Shown: positions 17,036-26,148 of the stretch, piece by piece | How positions within the stretch are numbered: position 1 is the stretch's first letter | How the letters are laid out: every line of letters begins with the position of its first letter | Assembly (NCBI RefSeq): GCF_003148565.1 | Contig: NZ_QGGL01000005.1 | Coordinates: 1 to 64,000 of the forward strand | Direction of reading: 5' to 3' | DNA from: Tumebacillus permanentifrigoris | GTDB taxonomy: Bacteria > Bacillota > Bacilli > Tumebacillales > Tumebacillaceae | Length of the DNA: 64,000 nucleotides | The notes under the pieces: generated by a model | The model's database searches: none | Seen by the model: only the letters and a program-made list of their open reading frames with translations | What the model was told of the DNA's origin: nothing | Translations under genes and position numbers: made by a program

Positions 17036-17433
17036 TCTCGTTGCTCCTTCTTGTCAAGGCGGGTTACGAGTCAGCCAAAGTTGTTCGAACCCCACGAACA
17101 ATTGATAAAATTTATGCGCACACGCAATTTTACTACCATCACTTTTACAGAAAAAACATCTCACACTTTCAATATATTTTTATATAGAGTTGACCGTGAG
17201 ATTGAGCTTTTGCCTTTGTTTTTCCGCTGTAAAAGACAAAGTTACAAAGTGCGAGTTCGCGGCATTTGAGCATTTAGATACGGAGTATCTAACATTGCCC
17301 GACTTGTAACCCTTTAATAGATTGTATCTCTACATAGGATGATACTCTCAACTCCGCGTTTTGTAAACAAGTATTGTAAATGTGAATTTATCACGATATG
17401 ATATTTTTACTTTATATCTCGATCCCAACACAA
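17036..17433. other. AT-rich intergenic region between integrase and helicase
   Basis: About 400 bases of AT-rich DNA with no supported gene. It must hold the promoter of the helicase transcript; I cannot fix the hexamers. A replication origin or excisionase site could lie here but I see no clear iterons. Confidence 0.4.
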
Positions 17434-17463
17434 GAAAAAGAGCGGGTCGAATTGACCCACTCC
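17434..17463 (-). terminator. Terminator of the integrase gene
   Basis: On the minus strand, GAGTGGGTC / GACCCGCTC with a 5-base loop followed by TTTTTC, ten bases after the integrase stop. Confidence 0.8.
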
Positions 17464-17472
17464 GTTGAGCTA

Positions 17473-18513
17473 TTATCTTAGTATTTTCCGATCCTTCTCT
17501 AGCTTCCCTGCTACAGCATTTAACGGTGAAAAACGTTCATGCTGGCTCTTAATTGACTTGTTGGACAGATGTGTATATCTCATCACCATCCGTAGATCAG
17601 CATGTCCCAGAATCTTCGCTAGGTGTCTTACTTCCCCACCTTCCTCAAGGAAGATGGTTGCTGATGTGTGTCTGAAAAGATGAGGATGGACTCGGATGCT
17701 CAATCCCGCTTGTTTAGCGTGTTCCTTTAGTCTGTGACGAAACTGGTTGGCCGTAAGAGGTTCGCCATAATTGGTGAGGAAAACGTAATCGCTCCCAAAC
17801 TCCTCACTCTCATTTATCAGTTCCTTCAACAGCTTCATGGTGCTTCGTTGCAAGGGAACCATTCGAGAGCGTTTCGTCTTGGTCACCTCTGCCCGAAGAG
17901 AAACCATCTCTAGATCGAAATCAATGTCGCCAATCTGCAACGACACCGCTTCGTTGATTCTCATGAAACCGTCGATCAATACGTACATGAGTACAAAATC
18001 TCGGAACCCTGCATAACTACGCTGATTTGGAGCCTGTAGGAGCTTTTGAAGCTGTTCCACAGTTAGCACCTTGATCTCGCTCTCAGGCTCCTCCACCTTC
18101 CTCACATGCTCCCAAGGATCGACCTCAATCAAACCTTCTGTGCGGAGAAAACGAAACATGGTACGTAGATTTTTCGTTCTCGTGTTAACTGTAACAGGAG
18201 ACAGCCCCACCGTTTTTTCCTTGTCAGACTTGTGTTCATGACCATCAAAACGCAACTTTGCGGTGAGCATCCATGATTGATAACGTCTGAGAAGTTCTGC
18301 ATCCACATGAGAAACGTCATGAGGAAGCTGAATTCTGTCGAGAAAATCACACAGAAACCTAAAATTCTCACGATATGTTTCAAGGGTACGCTTCGATACT
18401 CCCTCAGATACTTTCGCATCGTAAAACACCTGAAACAGTTCTTCCAATGATCTCGTTACCTTCTCAGCCTTCCTTTCAAACCTCGGTCTTCTACCCGTTC
18501 TCTTATCAGACAT
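17473..18513 (-). CDS. Tyrosine recombinase (integrase) of the tRNA-Pro element
   Basis: 346 residues. N-terminal core-binding domain about residues 25-150 (FQVFYDAKVSEGVSKRTLETYRENFRFL). The catalytic domain has the full set: Arg in DGFMRINEA, Lys in EVTKTKRSR, HPHLFRHTSA with His and Arg, LGHADLRMVMRYTHL with His and nucleophile Tyr. It starts at ATG 18513, about 165 bases from the 3' end of the intact tRNA-Pro, the expected position for the enzyme that inserts the island there. Its upstream region is the right-hand copy of the tRNA flank repeat. Appears intact. Confidence 0.93.
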   Translation of the reverse strand: MSDKRTGRRPRFERKAEKVTRSLEELFQVFYDAKVSEGVSKRTLETYRENFRFLCDFLDRIQLPHDVSHVDAELLRRYQSWMLTAKLRFDGHEHKSDKEKTVGLSPVTVNTRTKNLRTMFRFLRTEGLIEVDPWEHVRKVEEPESEIKVLTVEQLQKLLQAPNQRSYAGFRDFVLMYVLIDGFMRINEAVSLQIGDIDFDLEMVSLRAEVTKTKRSRMVPLQRSTMKLLKELINESEEFGSDYVFLTNYGEPLTANQFRHRLKEHAKQAGLSIRVHPHLFRHTSATIFLEEGGEVRHLAKILGHADLRMVMRYTHLSNKSIKSQHERFSPLNAVAGKLEKDRKILR

Positions 18514-18523
18514 AACAAAAACG

Positions 18524-18740
18524 CCTCCCCATTTCGATGTTGAAACCGAATGGAAAGGCGTTGTGTAGGAGCGAACCCTTGTTGAACGGACAACCGCACC
18601 CTTGCGGCTCGTTCAAGGCTTCTCCTCATCAGGTCAAAAGTCCGAAAAACCTAGTTCTGACGCACTTTCTACTCATCTGGTCGGAATAGCGGGATTCGAA
18701 CCCACGACCTCACCCACCCCAAGGGTGCGCGCTACCAGGC
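18524..18740 (-). repeat. Right copy of the tRNA-Pro 3' end plus flank (att site)
   Basis: Matches 5784-6004 (see there). The flank part 18524-18677 lies between the integrase start and the tRNA, so it belongs to the element side of the junction; its near identity to the chromosomal flank at the other end is more than the usual short att core. Confidence 0.8.
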
Positions 18741-18754
18741 TGCGCTATATTCCG
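18678..18754 (-). tRNA. tRNA-Pro, anticodon GGG
   Basis: 77 bases including encoded CCA. Acceptor CGGAATA / TATTCCG, D-arm AGCGCAGCCTGGTAGCGC, anticodon arm CACCC-TTGGGGT-GGGTG giving GGG at positions 34-36, and T-arm with GGTTCGAATCC. It is intact at the right edge of the island; its 3' half is the integration site. Confidence 0.95.
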
Positions 18755-18917
18755 ATGCTGTATTCGTGCTGACAATCAAATGTCATTCAGCAAGAGTAAG
18801 TATATCGAACTCCACGCCCCAATGCAAGCACACTTGGATAATAATCCACGGCAAAACGCAACAAAATCGCGAAGGAGATACTTCCTCCTGCCCCTCCCTC
18901 GCGATCTCGTTGAATTT

Positions 18918-19685
18918 CTACGCTTGAGCGCGAACCGTATTCACCAGTGTCCCGACGCCTTCAATCGTGATCTCCACGCGGTCTCCGGCCTGCAACGGAC
19001 CCACACCTTCCGGCGTGCCCGTCGTCAGTACATCCCCCGGTTCCAACGTCATCACCTGCGAGACGAACGACACCAGCAGATCGACCGGGAAGATCATATC
19101 ACTTGTCCGCGATGACTGCTTCACTTCGCCATTGATCTTGGTCTCAATCTGCAAGTCCTGATAATCCAACCCTGCCACCACACACGGCCCCACCGGAGCA
19201 AACGTGTTGAAGCCCTTGGCACGGCCCCACTGGCCGTCTTTGTCTTGGTAGTAACGCTCAGAGACATCGTTCATCACCGTCACGCCAAAAATCACGTCAC
19301 GCGCCTCCTCGACGCTGACGTTCTCCGCCCGCTTGCCGATCACGATCGCCAGCTCGCCCTCGAATTCCACGTTCTGCGCGATCTTCGGCAGCACGATCTG
19401 CTCACCCGTCCCGATCACCGCAGACGGTGGCTTGAGGAACAGCATCGGCTCCTCGGGAATCTTCTTGTTGCGCTCCGCTGCGTGTGCTCTGTAGTTCAAG
19501 CCGATACACATCACCTTCGTCGGGCGCGTCGGCGCCAGCAGGCGCACATCACCCGTTGCGAACGTCTCTCCCGTCTGTTCATCGGTGATCAGGAAATTCC
19601 CTGCCAGCGCGTGAATCGTCTCGCCTTCCAGAACGCCATAGCGCTGCTGACCTGCTACTTCGAATCGGACATACTTGCGAACCAT
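18918..19685 (-). CDS. Fumarylacetoacetate hydrolase (FAH) family protein
   Basis: 255 residues from ATG 19685 behind GGAGGGGAATCTTAT; the frame is open further upstream but lacks a better start. Family hallmarks: VMCIGLNYRAHAAE, LFLKPPSAVIG, the metal-binding EFEGELAIVIG, VMNDVSERYYQ, and GDVLTTGTPEGVGP at the end. FAH-fold enzymes hydrolyse or decarboxylate acylpyruvates or 2-keto acids in catabolism of aromatic and related compounds; substrate cannot be told from sequence. It is the first core gene outside the island and appears single. Confidence 0.9.
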   Translation of the reverse strand: MVRKYVRFEVAGQQRYGVLEGETIHALAGNFLITDEQTGETFATGDVRLLAPTRPTKVMCIGLNYRAHAAERNKKIPEEPMLFLKPPSAVIGTGEQIVLPKIAQNVEFEGELAIVIGKRAENVSVEEARDVIFGVTVMNDVSERYYQDKDGQWGRAKGFNTFAPVGPCVVAGLDYQDLQIETKINGEVKQSSRTSDMIFPVDLLVSFVSQVMTLEPGDVLTTGTPEGVGPLQAGDRVEITIEGVGTLVNTVRAQA

Positions 19686-19754
19686 ATAAGATTCCCCTCC
19701 ATTTGACAAATGACTGTAGGTTCCTGCGGTTTTTCTCATTCCCTCGGAAATGTT

Positions 19755-21077
19755 CTAAGCAAAGAACTCATGTAAAAATGAACTCATCGCATCGATCACA
19801 CGCTTCAAGTTCCCGACGACGCTTTCAATCCACCCACCACTGGGCAGTTCAAATGTCGGTTCGGCCATCGCGGGCACCGCAGACTTTGCAACCGGAACGA
19901 CCTTGTCCTTCTCCACGACTTGCACCTGCGTCGGATTGCTCAGGTCCACGGTCAGCACTGGCGATTCGGATACCCAGCCATTGTCACCGAACGCGTAGAG
20001 CTTAAAATGTCGCACACCCTTCGCTGATGGTTCTTGGTAGGTGTAGATGTACCCTCCACGCCGCGTGACGACCGGTCCGTATTTGACCTCATGCTTCTGC
20101 TGTGCCGTCTTGGTGACGACTGGCTCGGCGAGCAGGTCTTTGTCACTGTACGTCACGAGCGTGTACGCGACGTTCGGTTTTTCCCCTTCTAGGCTCCACG
20201 AGAATTGCAGTTGGTAGCCGACATCCCCTTGCTTGGCATATGAAGCGAGGTTCAACACAGGCTTCACAGGCGGTGCGTACTTGCCATCGTCTCCCTTGAT
20301 CTGCTTGTAGAAAAACGAATACAACCCTGGCACGTCACTCGCCAGCGGCAGCGCCAAGTTCTCCTGCGGCTGGACGTTGTACATCGAGGCACTCCATGAC
20401 ATCGCAGCCGGTTCCTTGCCGGACACCGCTTGTTCCACCCTCGATTCAAACTTCGTCGGTTCATGGGCCAACGGCGAGCCAAACATCTGCACGTAGTCCT
20501 CCGCCGCGATCTCTGCGATCTGCCAGCGGTGGTCCACATCGTCGACGGCGACCCGCTCGTCATTGGAGAGTCCGCGCATGCGGGCATACGTCGTCTCCTT
20601 CCACCGCTTGGGATCGGTCAGCGCGTAACCGTCTGTCTGCAACGTATAGTAATGGGTCACATGGTGACCGTACTCATGACTGAGCGTATGGGCGAACGAA
20701 GCGACATCCTGATGCTCGTGCCCTCCGTAGAGCTCGATCTTGCCCGGTTGCATTTTCTGCTTGACTGGCAACACCGAACTGAGCGTTTGAAAAATATATT
20801 GACCTGCGACCCCGTTACCACTTGGGTAATCGTCGTAGATGTCGATTTCCTTCAACAGTTTGATCTCGTCACCGTGGACGTTCTGCAGGAGTTCGTCGTG
20901 CAGGCTTTTCAATTTGTTGGGGTCAGACCAATTTGGAGAGGTACTGATGACTTTGAGACCATCTGGGGCGGTGTACTCCGCGACCGTGGGCGACTTCGCC
21001 TCCGCCTGCATTCCACTGCCAACGAGCAGCCCGGTCAGGAGCAGCACGGCCATAGGTCGACGTAAGATGCGAATCAT
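19755..21077 (-). CDS. Secreted zinc-metalloprotease-like protein
   Basis: 440 residues from ATG 21077 (AAGGAGGGAGAGCAC ribosome site). Sec signal MIRILRRPMAVLLLTGLLVG...AEA-K. About residue 140 has SHEYGHHVTHY, an HExxH zinc site, and downstream EIAAEDYVQMFGS could give the third ligand. A C-terminal beta-sandwich of fibronectin type III kind (about 245-380) and a hydrophobic C-terminal helix follow. Exported peptidase is likely from the motif; exact family not recognised. Confidence 0.7.
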   Translation of the reverse strand: MIRILRRPMAVLLLTGLLVGSGMQAEAKSPTVAEYTAPDGLKVISTSPNWSDPNKLKSLHDELLQNVHGDEIKLLKEIDIYDDYPSGNGVAGQYIFQTLSSVLPVKQKMQPGKIELYGGHEHQDVASFAHTLSHEYGHHVTHYYTLQTDGYALTDPKRWKETTYARMRGLSNDERVAVDDVDHRWQIAEIAAEDYVQMFGSPLAHEPTKFESRVEQAVSGKEPAAMSWSASMYNVQPQENLALPLASDVPGLYSFFYKQIKGDDGKYAPPVKPVLNLASYAKQGDVGYQLQFSWSLEGEKPNVAYTLVTYSDKDLLAEPVVTKTAQQKHEVKYGPVVTRRGGYIYTYQEPSAKGVRHFKLYAFGDNGWVSESPVLTVDLSNPTQVQVVEKDKVVPVAKSAVPAMAEPTFELPSGGWIESVVGNLKRVIDAMSSFLHEFFA

Positions 21078-21121
21078 GTGCTCTCCCTCCTTCACTTCAT
21101 GATACCATAAATCGCGTGAGG

Positions 21122-21157
21122 GAAAAAAAGCCACCCAGCTAGGGGCGGCTTTTTTAC
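21122..21157 (-). terminator. Terminator of the DUF1028 gene
   Basis: On the minus strand, AAAAAAGCCGCCCC...GGGTGGCTTTTTTT, a GC-rich stem flanked by A- and T-runs, just after the stop at 21203. Confidence 0.8.
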
Positions 21158-21202
21158 TGCGTAGCAATCACTGGCAGACCTTCAACAGGGTGCTAGTCAT
21201 GA

Positions 21203-22081
21203 CTATTTGTTTCTCATAAACACGAGGATCTCCTCGTCGATCTGTTCGTCCTCCCGCCAGCGGGTGTCGAAGTTCTCAACGGCGCAGTAGTCGTTGAGGG
21301 CTTTTTTGACTTGCTCGTCGTAGCTGAAGTACTGGCCCTGCGGCAAGTAGTCAAAACGCACGAGATGCGATGCCAGTTCCGCCAGTGTATCGCCCGTGAT
21401 CGGGAGCAGGCGGTTCGGGTCGGTTTCGCCCAAGTAGAGGCGGTGCAGGCCGAGCAGTCGCTGCAATTCACGAACCGGGTGCGGATTGTCGTCGACGCGC
21501 AGATCGACGTAGCGGTCGATGTGACCGTCGTAGGAACCTTGGTCCTTCACCACGTACAGCGCCGCTCCTTGACGGCCGCGCTTGTCGCCACCTGCTTCAT
21601 CGCCCGCGACCAGTGCGGTCAGCATGCGCGAGGCCAGATCGCCTTTGGCATATTGGAACGCGATGCCCATCGCATCTACAACTTCCGGGCCGGTCAGCAG
21701 GTTGCCTTGGCAAGTGAAGCCTTCACCCGTCACTTGACCCGCCCAGTCATGGCAGTCGATGCCCGTGTAGGCGGCAGAATTTCCGTGCTTGTCGACGATG
21801 CCGAGTTGACGGAGTCTGTAGCCTGGATCGTCCTTGATCAACGCTTCCAGCGTCTCCTGCGCCGTCTTGCCTTCTGCGAGCATCCGCAGTCCGTTCGGAC
21901 CGTAGCTGGTGTTCGCCCACGATTGGGTCGCGATAGCACCTACTCCAGCTTGTGCCCACGGTACGATCGAGCCTACCGCGAGAAATTTGGAAGCGACGGC
22001 AACGCCCATCTCCCCGGTGTTCGGGTCACAGGCGACGATCGAGAAGGTATGTACGAGTCGATTGTTCGGTACGATGATCAT
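21203..22081 (-). CDS. DUF1028 family protein (Ntn-hydrolase-like), long form
   Basis: 292 residues. The N-terminal about 220 residues follow the DUF1028 pattern: HTFSIVACDPNTGEMGVAVASKFLAVG, GVGAIATQSWANTSYGPNGL, QLGIVDKHG, GNLLTGPEVVDAM, AGDEAGGDKRGRQGAAL, DLRVDDNPHPVREL. A C-terminal extension (about residues 225-292) is acidic. A shorter paralogue lies at 46077-46787. The family is related to Ntn hydrolases, but its reaction is not well established. Ribosome site AGGAGGACATC. Confidence 0.9.
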   Translation of the reverse strand: MIIVPNNRLVHTFSIVACDPNTGEMGVAVASKFLAVGSIVPWAQAGVGAIATQSWANTSYGPNGLRMLAEGKTAQETLEALIKDDPGYRLRQLGIVDKHGNSAAYTGIDCHDWAGQVTGEGFTCQGNLLTGPEVVDAMGIAFQYAKGDLASRMLTALVAGDEAGGDKRGRQGAALYVVKDQGSYDGHIDRYVDLRVDDNPHPVRELQRLLGLHRLYLGETDPNRLLPITGDTLAELASHLVRFDYLPQGQYFSYDEQVKKALNDYCAVENFDTRWREDEQIDEEILVFMRNK

Positions 22082-22159
22082 AAAGTTGATGTCCTCCTGA
22101 TTTCAGAAGCGACGAGACCGCTGACACGCGATCTAGTTGCACCTTGCGATTTTTATGTA

Positions 22160-22197
22160 AAATGGGCGTTGCGCATGTTTGCGGACACGCCCGTTTT
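22160..22197 (-). terminator. Terminator-like hairpin after the acyl-CoA synthetase gene
   Basis: GGGCGT / ACGCCC stem with a long inner loop that can pair further (GCGCA...TGCGG), followed on the minus strand by ATTTTAC. Moderate quality. Confidence 0.5.
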
Positions 22198-22204
22198 TTG
22201 CTGC

Positions 22205-23806
22205 TTAGTGGTTGGCGGGTTCGGTCTTTTTCGCTTTTTCCGCAGCGCGAAGTTCGACGCGACGGATCTTGCCTGATGTGGTCTTCGGGAGTGCATCGAC
22301 AAACTCAATCTCACGCGGGTACTTGTAGGGCGCGGTGAGCTGTTTGACATGCTCTTGCAGGTCGCGCACTTTCTGGTCTCCCGCTTGTTCCGGGTGCTTC
22401 AGGACGACGAACGCCTTCACGATCGCACCGCGATCCGGATCTGGCGAGGAGACGGCTGCACACTCCGCAACATCGGGATGTTGCACCAGCGCGTCCTCGA
22501 CTTCGAACGGCCCAATCGTGTAACCCGATGAGATGATGATGTCGTCCGCACGGCCTTCAAACCAGATGTAGCCATCCTCGTCCATCTTGCCTTGGTCGCC
22601 CGTGATGTACCAGCTTCCACGGTGTGCCCGCGCCGTGCGTTCGGCATCGTTCAGGTAGCCTTTGAACAGCACCGGAGCTTCACGGTCGACGGCGATGTCA
22701 CCGACTTGACCACGCGGAACTTCCTTACCATCCTCGTCAATGATCGCCACGCGTACACCCGGTGCCGGCAATCCCATCGAACCCGCTCGTACGGCGCCTC
22801 CGACGAAGTTGCCGACGAGCAGAGAGTTCTCCGTCTGCCCGTAGCCGTCGCGAACGGTCACACCGAAGTACTTCTCCACCGTATCGATCACTTCGCGGTT
22901 CAAAGGTTCGCCAGCCGAACAGGCTGAGCGCAACGCCGCCAGCTTGAAACGTTCCAAACCATCGACCTTGGCGATCATCCGATACTCGGTCGGTGTCGCG
23001 CAGAGCACGGTGATCGGGTGCTTGCCCAACAACTCCAGATACTTCTCCGCTGAAAAGCGCCCTGCGTAGACAAACGCCGTTCCGCCCTTGCCCAGCACCG
23101 CCACGAACGGACTCCAGACCCACTTCGCCCAGCCAGGGCCTGCTGTGGCCCATGCCATCTCGCCCGGCTGCACGTCGAACCAATACGTCGCTGCGATCCG
23201 CTGGTGTACATACGGCCAGCCATGCGTATGGACGACGCCCTTCGGGCCGCCGGTGGTCCCGGAGGTGTAGGAGAGGAACGCCATCTCGTCTGATGCCGTC
23301 TGTACCGCTTCAAACTCGGTGGATTGCCCCACGATCACGTTTTCAAAGGAGGTCCACCCTTCCTGCTCACCTCCGACGATCACGAACGTAGAGAGTGTCG
23401 GGCACGCCTCGCGCACAAGCTCGACTTGGTCGAGGATGTTGACGTGGGCGATCACCGCTTTGGCACCGGCATGGTTGGCGCGGTACTCGATGTCCTTGGA
23501 ACGCAACATCTCCGAACCGGGCATCACCACCGCGCCGACTTTCATCAACCCGAGGTAGATGGCGTAGGTTTCGGTCAGACGCGGCACCAGCACGATGACT
23601 TTGTCGCCGTGTGTGACCCCGAGCTTTGTAAGCGCATTCGCCCATTGTGCGGAGAGAGCGCGCAACTCGCCGTAGGTCAGTGTATGTACGTCACCCGCTT
23701 CGTTCTCCCAGTGCACGGCGAGCTGTTTGGGGTGCTCGGCGGCGTACTGATCGACTTGAGCGGCAAAGTTATAGTGGGTCGGAAGGTTCAGGGTGATCTC
23801 TGACAT
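22205..23806 (-). CDS. AMP-forming acyl-CoA synthetase (MbcS/YtcI-like)
   Basis: 533 residues. ANL-family signatures: P-loop YTSGTTGGPKGVVHTHG (about 170-187), DGYGQTENS (A5), SWYITGDQGKMDEDGYIWFEGRADDIIISSGY (A7-A8) and the catalytic Lys in PKTTSGKIRR. Length and motif wording fit medium- or branched-chain acyl-CoA synthetases rather than acetyl-CoA synthetase. It activates a free fatty acid to acyl-AMP and then acyl-CoA in the cytoplasm. Monocistronic, with AAGGAGGAATCCACC before ATG. Confidence 0.85.
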   Translation of the reverse strand: MSEITLNLPTHYNFAAQVDQYAAEHPKQLAVHWENEAGDVHTLTYGELRALSAQWANALTKLGVTHGDKVIVLVPRLTETYAIYLGLMKVGAVVMPGSEMLRSKDIEYRANHAGAKAVIAHVNILDQVELVREACPTLSTFVIVGGEQEGWTSFENVIVGQSTEFEAVQTASDEMAFLSYTSGTTGGPKGVVHTHGWPYVHQRIAATYWFDVQPGEMAWATAGPGWAKWVWSPFVAVLGKGGTAFVYAGRFSAEKYLELLGKHPITVLCATPTEYRMIAKVDGLERFKLAALRSACSAGEPLNREVIDTVEKYFGVTVRDGYGQTENSLLVGNFVGGAVRAGSMGLPAPGVRVAIIDEDGKEVPRGQVGDIAVDREAPVLFKGYLNDAERTARAHRGSWYITGDQGKMDEDGYIWFEGRADDIIISSGYTIGPFEVEDALVQHPDVAECAAVSSPDPDRGAIVKAFVVLKHPEQAGDQKVRDLQEHVKQLTAPYKYPREIEFVDALPKTTSGKIRRVELRAAEKAKKTEPANH

Positions 23807-23897
23807 GGTGGATTCCTCCTTGAACTGGTCTGTCTGAATACTTATTCAGAACTATTCCACATCTTTCCGATCGATTCCTGCCCCCCCATTTTCCCAG

Positions 23898-23935
23898 AAA
23901 AAAAAGAGTCGCGCAGATGCGGACTCTTTTTTCTA
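23898..23935 (-). terminator. Terminator of the HU gene
   Basis: AAAGAGTC...GGACTCTTT stem with T-runs on both sides, close after the stop at 23953. Confidence 0.85.
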
Positions 23936-23952
23936 TGTATCATGAGTGGTTC

Positions 23953-24225
23953 CTACTTGATGGAATCCTTGAATTGCTTGCCCGGTTTGAATGCCGGAGT
24001 CTTGGAAGCGGCGATTTCGATCTCCTCGCCAGTTTGCGGGTTGCGACCCTTGCGAGCCGAACGTTCGCGAACTTCGAAGTTCCCAAAGCCGATCAGTTGC
24101 ACCTTGTCACCACTGGCGAGGGCCTCGACGATTGCATCGAAGACGGCGTCCACTGCATTGCCCGCGTCTTTCTTCGTCAGTTCGGCTTTTTCGGACACCA
24201 GGTTGATCAGATCCGTTTTGTTCAT
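23953..24225 (-). CDS. hup: DNA-binding protein HU
   Basis: 90 residues from ATG 24225 behind AGAGGAGGTGAGGTC, the usual HU length. [29 protein letters not shown] and the signature [26 protein letters not shown] are diagnostic. A homodimeric nucleoid protein that bends DNA without strong sequence preference. Adjacent to spoIVA as in Bacillus (hbs), with its own terminator and a spoIVA terminator in between. Confidence 0.97.
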   Translation of the reverse strand: MNKTDLINLVSEKAELTKKDAGNAVDAVFDAIVEALASGDKVQLIGFGNFEVRERSARKGRNPQTGEEIEIAASKTPAFKPGKQFKDSIK

Positions 24226-24302
24226 GACCTCACCTCCTCTAGCTAGTACCTTTTTGTCCAAATCTAGGCTGATTATACCACAGGAGATTTGAAAAACAAG
24301 AA

Positions 24303-24341
24303 AAAAGGAAAAGTCAGGTCTTTTGACCTGACTTTTCCCCA
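24303..24341 (-). terminator. Terminator of spoIVA
   Basis: Perfect 14-bp stem GGAAAAGTCAGGTC / GACCTGACTTTTCC with a TTTT loop and a T-run on the minus strand. Confidence 0.93.
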
Positions 24342-24352
24342 TTTTTATAGGA

Positions 24353-25831
24353 CTACAGGATGATGGCAATCAGTCCGCCACTGCCTTCGTTGATGATGCG
24401 CTCCAGGGTTTCCTTGAGTTTGTACTGTGCATTTTCCGGCATCATGCTGAGTTTCGCGGAGATGCCTTCCCGCACAATCGCCGCCAACGACTTGCCGAAG
24501 ATATCGGAATCCCAGATCTTCAACGGGTCTTCCTCGAAGTCTTGCATCAAGTAGCGCACCAGTTCTTCGGATTGCTTCTCGGTGCCGACGATCGGAGCGA
24601 ACTCGGACTCGACGTCCACGCGAATCATGTGGATCGACGGTGCGGTCGCTTTCAAACGGACGCCGAAGCGGGAGCCTTGTCGGATCAATTCCGGCTCGTC
24701 GAGGGTCATCTCCTCGAGCACCGGCGGCGCGATCCCGTAGCCGGTCATTTTCACCATGCGCAGCGCTTCCGCTACTTTATCGTACTCGCGTTTCGCGTAA
24801 GTAAAGTCCTTCATGAGTTGCAACAGATGGTCTTTGCCACCGATCTCCACGCCGACCACTTCGGTCAGCACTTGATCGTACAGCTCATCTGGTGCCATCA
24901 GGTCGATATCCGCCACGCCGTGGCCCATATCCATGTTCGCGAGAGCTGCGCGGGAGACGAACTCGAATTCGGAGAAGTGTCCGACGACGCGGTCGATGTC
25001 ACGCAGACGGCGAATGTCCTTGACTGTCTCCTTCACGCAGTCTTCGAAGTTTGCGCGCAGCCAGTGGTCTTGGTCGAGGACCATGACCCAGCTTGGCAGG
25101 TTGACGTTGACTTCGTGCACCGGGAACTCGTACAGCGCCTCACGCAGGACGTTCATGATGTCCTCTTGGTTGAGTTGCTGGACGCTCAGGGCGATGACCG
25201 GGATGTCGTACTTCTCCATCAGTTCTTGACGCAGCCCTTCGCAACGTTGCGAGGTCGGCTCGACGGAGTTGATGACGATCACGAACGGCTTGCCGAGTTC
25301 CTTCAATTCGGAGATGACGCGCTCCTCCGCTTCGATGTAGTTCTCGCGCGGAATTTCCGCAATCGAGCCATCGGTGGTGACCACCAGTCCGAGCGTGGAG
25401 TGGTCGGCGATGACCTTGCGAGTGCCGACTTCTGCCGCTTCTTGGAACGGAACCGGCTCATCGAACCACGGGGTGCTGACCATGCGCGGGCCGTTCTCGT
25501 CTTCATAGCCGCGTGCCCCGTCGACGCAGTAGCCGACGCAATCCACGAGGCGTACATTAATTTCTAGTCCCTCTGCCACTGCGATTTCCACCGCTTGGTT
25601 CGGGATGAACTTGGGTTCTGTGGTCATGATGGTGCGACCCGCTGCGGACTGGGGCAGTTCATCGGTCGCGCGTATGCGGTCCGCCTCTTCCTTGATGTTC
25701 GGAAGGACGATCTGCTCCATAAATTTCTTGATAAAGGTCGATTTGCCTGTGCGAACCGGACCCACGACACCTAGGTAGATGTCGCCTCCCGTCCGCTCTG
25801 CAATGTCTTTAAAAATATCGAACTTTTCCAC
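24353..25831 (-). CDS. spoIVA: Spore coat morphogenetic ATPase SpoIVA
   Basis: 492 residues, full family length. GTG start at 25831 with AAGGAGGGAACAGA. The N-terminal TRAFAC-type ATPase domain has [17 protein letters not shown] (Walker A) and [15 protein letters not shown]. The C-terminus, ending GGLIAIIL, is the conserved membrane-anchoring tail region. SpoIVA polymerises with ATP hydrolysis on the outer forespore membrane to form the coat basement layer and recruits SpoVM-dependent assembly. Expected mother-cell (sigma-E) control; I could not fix the promoter. Confidence 0.98.
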   Translation of the reverse strand: MEKFDIFKDIAERTGGDIYLGVVGPVRTGKSTFIKKFMEQIVLPNIKEEADRIRATDELPQSAAGRTIMTTEPKFIPNQAVEIAVAEGLEINVRLVDCVGYCVDGARGYEDENGPRMVSTPWFDEPVPFQEAAEVGTRKVIADHSTLGLVVTTDGSIAEIPRENYIEAEERVISELKELGKPFVIVINSVEPTSQRCEGLRQELMEKYDIPVIALSVQQLNQEDIMNVLREALYEFPVHEVNVNLPSWVMVLDQDHWLRANFEDCVKETVKDIRRLRDIDRVVGHFSEFEFVSRAALANMDMGHGVADIDLMAPDELYDQVLTEVVGVEIGGKDHLLQLMKDFTYAKREYDKVAEALRMVKMTGYGIAPPVLEEMTLDEPELIRQGSRFGVRLKATAPSIHMIRVDVESEFAPIVGTEKQSEELVRYLMQDFEEDPLKIWDSDIFGKSLAAIVREGISAKLSMMPENAQYKLKETLERIINEGSGGLIAIIL

Positions 25832-26093
25832 TCTGTTCCCTCCTTAACGTGATCGGCGTAACTTGGTACGCGAACCCCTTCTACCGATCCCCTCCCCTGG
25901 ACAGCGGTCGCTCTATCGGAAAACCGATAGTCTATAAACTCTTCCAGCAGGACAGTACATGTATATGACGGCGGCTTGACTTTATGTCGCCGGATGTCCA
26001 CCTGAGATGAGAGGAGTTTGCGACATCCAGTCGGGGTCTTGTTGTTATTACTCTATGAGCCTGTACGCAAGAGTAGACCAAGCCCCTAGAAAT
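25832..26093. other. spoIVA upstream region
   Basis: About 260 bases with no supported gene. It includes a small inverted repeat CTATCGG-TTTT-CCGATAG near 25914-25931, within the expected spoIVA leader. I cannot place the sporulation promoter with confidence. Confidence 0.4.
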
Positions 26094-26137
26094 AAAAAAA
26101 ACATCCGAGTCGCGCCATCGCGCTTCCCGAATGTCAT
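26094..26137 (-). terminator. Terminator of lipM
   Basis: ACATTCGGGAAGCGCG...CGCGACTCGGATGT stem followed on the minus strand by TTTTTTT, just after the stop at 26149. Confidence 0.85.
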
Positions 26138-26148
26138 CCTATGCCTGG

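Larger units (their letters stand above)
5942..18733. mobile_element. Integrative element in tRNA-Pro(GGG), about 12.8 kb
   Basis: Bounded by the 56-base identical tRNA-Pro 3' repeats. A full-length tyrosine recombinase (17473-18513) lies directly beside the intact tRNA, as in tRNA-targeted islands. The contents are AT-richer than the flanks and are all accessory: HEPN, GIY-YIG, regulators, a signalling peptide, a helicase and a decayed integrase. I see no relaxase, capsid or conjugation genes, so it is probably a satellite or genomic island rather than a complete phage or ICE. Excision ability is uncertain. Confidence 0.85.

Noticed and set aside
5942-18733. Complete prophage, because of the AimR-like receptor
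   Set aside because: No terminase, portal, capsid, tail or lysis genes in the 12.8 kb.
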